From: Cristatella mucedo
Lineage: Eukaryota > Bryozoa > Phylactolaemata > Cristatellidae
Assembly (NCBI GenBank): GCA_009760855.2
Contig: WPIO01000070.1
Coordinates: 1,536,001 to 1,600,000, forward strand
Direction of reading: 5' to 3'
Length of the DNA stretch: 64,000 nucleotides
Notes under the pieces: model-generated
What the model was told of the DNA's origin: nothing
Seen by the model: only the letters and a program-made list of their open reading frames with translations
Database searches by the model: none
Made by a program: the position numbers and the translations under genes
Part shown: one piece after another, positions 61,053 to 64,000 of the stretch
How the letters are laid out: each line of letters starts with the position of its first letter
Position numbering within the stretch: the stretch's first letter is position 1

Positions 61053-62483
61053 ATGGACATCCCAGCAAGCAACTCGACGATCGAGCACGTGTGCACCTAC
61101 CTATGGGAGTACGTAGGCCTCGAGGAATGCCTCGAAATGGCATACTACATCATCTACGTGTACTGGCTTGTCTACCCAGCAGTCGTCACTGTCTTCATAT
61201 TGCCTGCCGTCATCCTGGTCTTCCTCTATGCGTCCGCTTTGTTTCTTCACGTTTACAAATGGCGGAGGCGATTGCGGGATGCCTACGCACACGACTTCTG
61301 GGACGGTGCCCGGAAGACATTGGCTGCCTTGTGGGATGGACAGGCCCAGATCTGGCATGGTATGGGTCTGCTTTCCTCTCACTCCCCCTCCCCCTCCTCC
61401 CCTCCCTTATTTTTGTAGTCAGTGCACCCGGGTGCACAGCCCCAGATGAGAGATGCTGCCAGTATTTTCCTAAATGGCAATATGACACTTAATCTGAAGT
61501 CTTTGTGATGGTGCCTTGCCCGAAATGCCATTAAGCATGACGAACCCATCAAGGCAACTGGTGTGTGGAGTTGTTTAGCTAAACCGTCAGTAAATTTTGT
61601 CTGGTTCTAGATGACGATGACGTATATAATGTAGGTGGAAGAGGTGGCCTTGCACACAAGTTGGTGATTTGCAGCTTAAAAGTCAGCTCATTTATAGCAG
61701 CCATGACATCCGAGGAGTCTCGTGAGCTGCACTTTGACATTGCTGTCTGTCTGTCTGTCTGCCAGTCGATTGGGGGGCGGGGCTGGAGTCCATAGCTGCC
61801 TCAGCTGTAGGCTTTTCAGTCGGTTGGACTCGCTGTATAGCTGGCAGAGTGAGACTTATATAGAGAGGCACGTGCCGGTTATTCCGATGGGCCTTTTAGG
61901 CTAGCTTTAGCTCGTTGCTGCTGTCGTCACTAATAAGAAAGAAAAACCTGCCGTTAGTGGGAGTTAATACTAGCTGATTAACACAGCCTCCTTTGATGTG
62001 GCAATTGTGCCGCTCATGACAGAAAAGCCTAGCTGGGGAGTTTTGTGCCTACTGTAAGCTCCTTATCTCGCAGGCCGGAAGACCGGCAGATAGTGTGCTG
62101 CAGAAGTCGATGTGCATCCATCGCGTCCTACCATGCCGCTCCAGCCACTACCATGCCAGCCGCCTCGTGAACCTCAACGTAGCAGCTGCTGCCAAGCGTT
62201 GCAGCTCGGCTCTCGAGTTTCTCTGCTTCTCTTTGTTTCTCTCTCTCCTCTCTCTCTCTCTCTCTTCTCTCTCCCCTCTCTCCTCTCTCTCTCTCTCTTC
62301 TCACTCTCTCTCTCCCCTCTCTCTCCCCCCTCTCTTCTCTCTCCCCTCTCTCCTCTCTCTCTCTCTTTTCTCTCTCTCTCTCCCCTCTCTCTCTCTTCTC
62401 TCTCCCTGTCTTTCCTTCCCTCCCCCTCTCTTTCTCCCACTCTCTCTCCCCTCCCTCTCTGTCTCTCTCTCACTCGGTCTCTT

Positions 62484-62521
<38 letters not shown>

Positions 62522-62696
62522 CCACTTTGTCTCACTCTCTCTCACTCTGTCTCTACCTCTTTCTCTCACTCTCTCTGTCCCTCTTGCTCTGTTCCCCTCG
62601 CTCTCTCTCACTCTCTTTCTCTTTTCTCTCCCTCACTCTCTTGCTCTCTCTCTCTCTCTTTCTGTCTCTCGGTCTCTCTCTGTCTCTCTGTGTCTG

Positions 62697-62750
<54 letters not shown>

Positions 62751-63215
62751 GTCAGAGGGAGGCACTGCTCTGTGCACCTGTAACCGATTGCTGCTTGTGC
62801 AAAACATCGTGCTATCACCACCCCTCACCCTTGTCTATATTCTCGTGGTCCCACGTGACTTCACTTTTACGTGCACGTCTTGCTTGTGCGCATGGCTGCA
62901 CCCGATTGATACTCACGTGGCCCGTGTGGTCGGTCGAGCCTCATGCCCCAATGCTTATCCAACTAGTGCCATTGTAGTCACTGGTCCCATCCATCATGGC
63001 TGCTCTGCTGGTTATGGTGGCTGCTGCTGCTGCTTAATGCTTTCCAGGGTATGAGGTGGTGGGCCTGGAGAACATTCCGGACGCCGGCGCCGGACTTCTC
63101 ATCTACTATCACGGAGCGATACCCATCGATATGTATTACGTAATGGCCAAGGTGCTTCTGCACAAGAACCGTCTGGTGCAGGCCGTCGGCGACCGATTCT
63201 TGTTCAGTGTTCCTG
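61053..63215 (+). CDS. TMEM68: TMEM68-like ER acyltransferase (exons 61053-61359 and 63048-63215; 3' part outside)
   Basis: TMEM68 family proteins are multi-pass ER membrane acyltransferases of the LPLAT/DGAT2-like class, linked to triacylglycerol synthesis. Exon 1 gives 102 residues. The start codon is preceded by an in-frame TGA at 61041-61043, so it is the first Met of the frame. Residues about 28-66 are strongly hydrophobic (two membrane segments), then HDFWDGARKTLAALWDG matches the family's HNLWDGARKTVATLWDG. Exon 2 (acceptor TTTCCAG) gives YEVVGLENIPDAGAGLLIYY, then HGAIPIDMYYVMAK with the catalytic His124 and Asp130, matching YHGAIPIDFYYFMAK. The donor is CCTG/GTGAGT; the rest of the enzyme (glycerophosphate-binding motifs) lies beyond the window. 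The 1.7-kb intron carries a repeat copy and a pyrimidine tract. Confidence 0.9.
61611..61935 (+). repeat. ~300-bp repeat, copy 2 (in TMEM68 intron)
   Basis: The direct counterpart of 59822-60118, with an expanded (TGTC)n run at about 61743-61765 and a GGGGGGCGGGGC block. Begins GATGACGATGACGTATATAA as copy 1 does (ATGATGATGACGTATATAAT). Confidence 0.9.
62210..62748 (+). repeat. Long pyrimidine tract, CT-rich
   Basis: About 540 bp of (CT)n-like sequence with CCC, TTT and GT interruptions. It reads as polypyrimidine in the TMEM68 transcript and ends 300 bp before the exon 2 acceptor. Open stretches on both strands (SLSLSL or ERERER) are by-products. Confidence 0.96.
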
Positions 63216-63635
63216 GTGAGTGCTCTCGCTTCAACCTCCTCCTCCTCCCCGTGACCCCTCCCAAAGTCACGTGATTACACTACGAGACTGCATTTGGTCT
63301 GCAGGGCGCTCACGATTATGTTGCTGATAGCGCTTAATTTGGCTGTGCTGCACAAGCTGTCCAACTGGTGGTATGTATTTAAGTCGACGTTTGCCACTGT
63401 ATCGTGCAGAGGTTTCTTAAACTGGCTCAAACCCAGGGAACAGAGCGCTGTATCTACTTACTGCTCACTGACATTGTGGAGGGGCCGACCTTTCAGAAAA
63501 GACCCGGGGACCCTAATAGGCTGGTGGTAGCCTATTTCTTGACAAGCTGCTGCCGGCTGTGGGCACCTGTATTATCCAATTGCAGCGTGTCAGCAGTGCC
63601 AAATTTTACTTCCTCCGAGCAATCCACTGTTAATA
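63216..63635. other. TMEM68 intron 2 start; next exon not found
   Basis: I searched for the expected continuation (G-F-xx-LL-xx-F...GPRE) after the exon 2 donor and found none, so exon 3 should be beyond the window. Confidence 0.45.
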
Positions 63636-63880
63636 ATAATAATAATAACAATAATGATAAATAATACATTTGATATAGCACCCTCAGAGAATTCAATCTC
63701 TTTCTAGGCACTTTGTATTTGCTGCAAAGGAAGCACGATCGAATGGTTAGTGGTAGCATGCTCAATAAACAATAAGAATAACGTGGTTAGGGGTGACGTG
63801 CACAGGGTCAGCATGCAAGTATGGCTAGCGGCAACATGCACAGTGTCAGCACGAATGAGCACATAAAGAATGTAATGTTG
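63636..63880 (-). mobile_element. LINE-A 3' fragment
   Basis: (AAT)n at 63632-63665, the hairpin complement (TATAGCACCCTCAGAGAATT, CTCTTTCTAGGCACTTTG), then the 3' UTR (GTGACGTGCACAGGGTCAGC) to about 63870. Sequence after this is unassigned. Confidence 0.85.
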
Positions 63881-64000
63881 CCATCTTTCAAAAGGATTCC
63901 GTCGATAGAGTGCTTTTCTGGTAGCCAGGACCAGGCCAAAAAAGGTGTTTAAATACTTTCAATAATGAGACTAGTGTACGATGGGCCAAACTGGACCCAT

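Noticed and set aside
63290-63330. GTCTGCAG acceptor as the start of TMEM68 exon 3
   Set aside because: Joined to exon 2 it gives no similarity to the expected G-F-xx-LL segment, and one of its frames meets a stop at once.

Overview
The window is animal nuclear DNA, probably from an invertebrate; the lineage cannot be fixed from the sequence. The evidence is GT-AG introns, many non-LTR retrotransposon fragments of the CR1/L2/Rex1 type, tRNA-headed SINEs and very long dinucleotide tracts. No bacterial operon, phage, CRISPR array or rRNA gene is present.

Two host genes can be supported. The main one is VPS11, the core subunit of the HOPS and CORVET tethering complexes, on the minus strand. I could assemble 21 coding exons by hand from about 50551 down to 130. 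Their splice phases all agree and give 754 codons in one open frame (2262 nt). The C-terminal RING part lies beyond the left edge. Introns range from 107 bp to about 10.5 kb and hold most of the repeats. The second gene, on the plus strand, is a TMEM68-like ER acyltransferase. Its first coding exon (61053-61359) and second exon (63048-63215) are visible and the rest lies beyond the right edge. The two genes are divergent, with about 10.5 kb between their start codons.

The rest is mostly mobile DNA. LINE-A has many 5'-truncated copies on both strands. They end in a conserved hairpin (AAAGCGCC...GGCGCTTT) followed by an (ATT)n tail, and are often stacked on one another's tails. LINE-B ends in a (CATTA)n tail; its longest copy is at 52105-53870, minus. 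SINE-A is tRNA-derived and ends in an AATCAGCTAGTA-like tail. SINE-B has a tRNA-like head fused to a LINE-A-like hairpin tail. All reverse transcriptase copies are broken by stops, frameshifts or catalytic changes.

Simple and tandem repeats include (GA)n at 424-1093, (CT)n(AT)n at 22992-23288, (AT)n at 37724-37879, a 15-bp AGGTCA array at 34835-35170, a 17-bp array at 23707-23872, a 15-bp array at 38445-38549, and a pyrimidine tract at 62210-62748. There is also a perfect 40-bp-arm palindrome (19806-19945) and a perfect 26-bp palindrome (34369-34394).

I found no convincing new multi-gene system. The most interesting signals are the LINE-A/SINE-B shared hairpin tail, the stacking of LINE-A copies on their own tails, the AGGTCA array beside a VPS11 exon, and a diverged ~300-bp direct repeat flanking TMEM68 exon 1.
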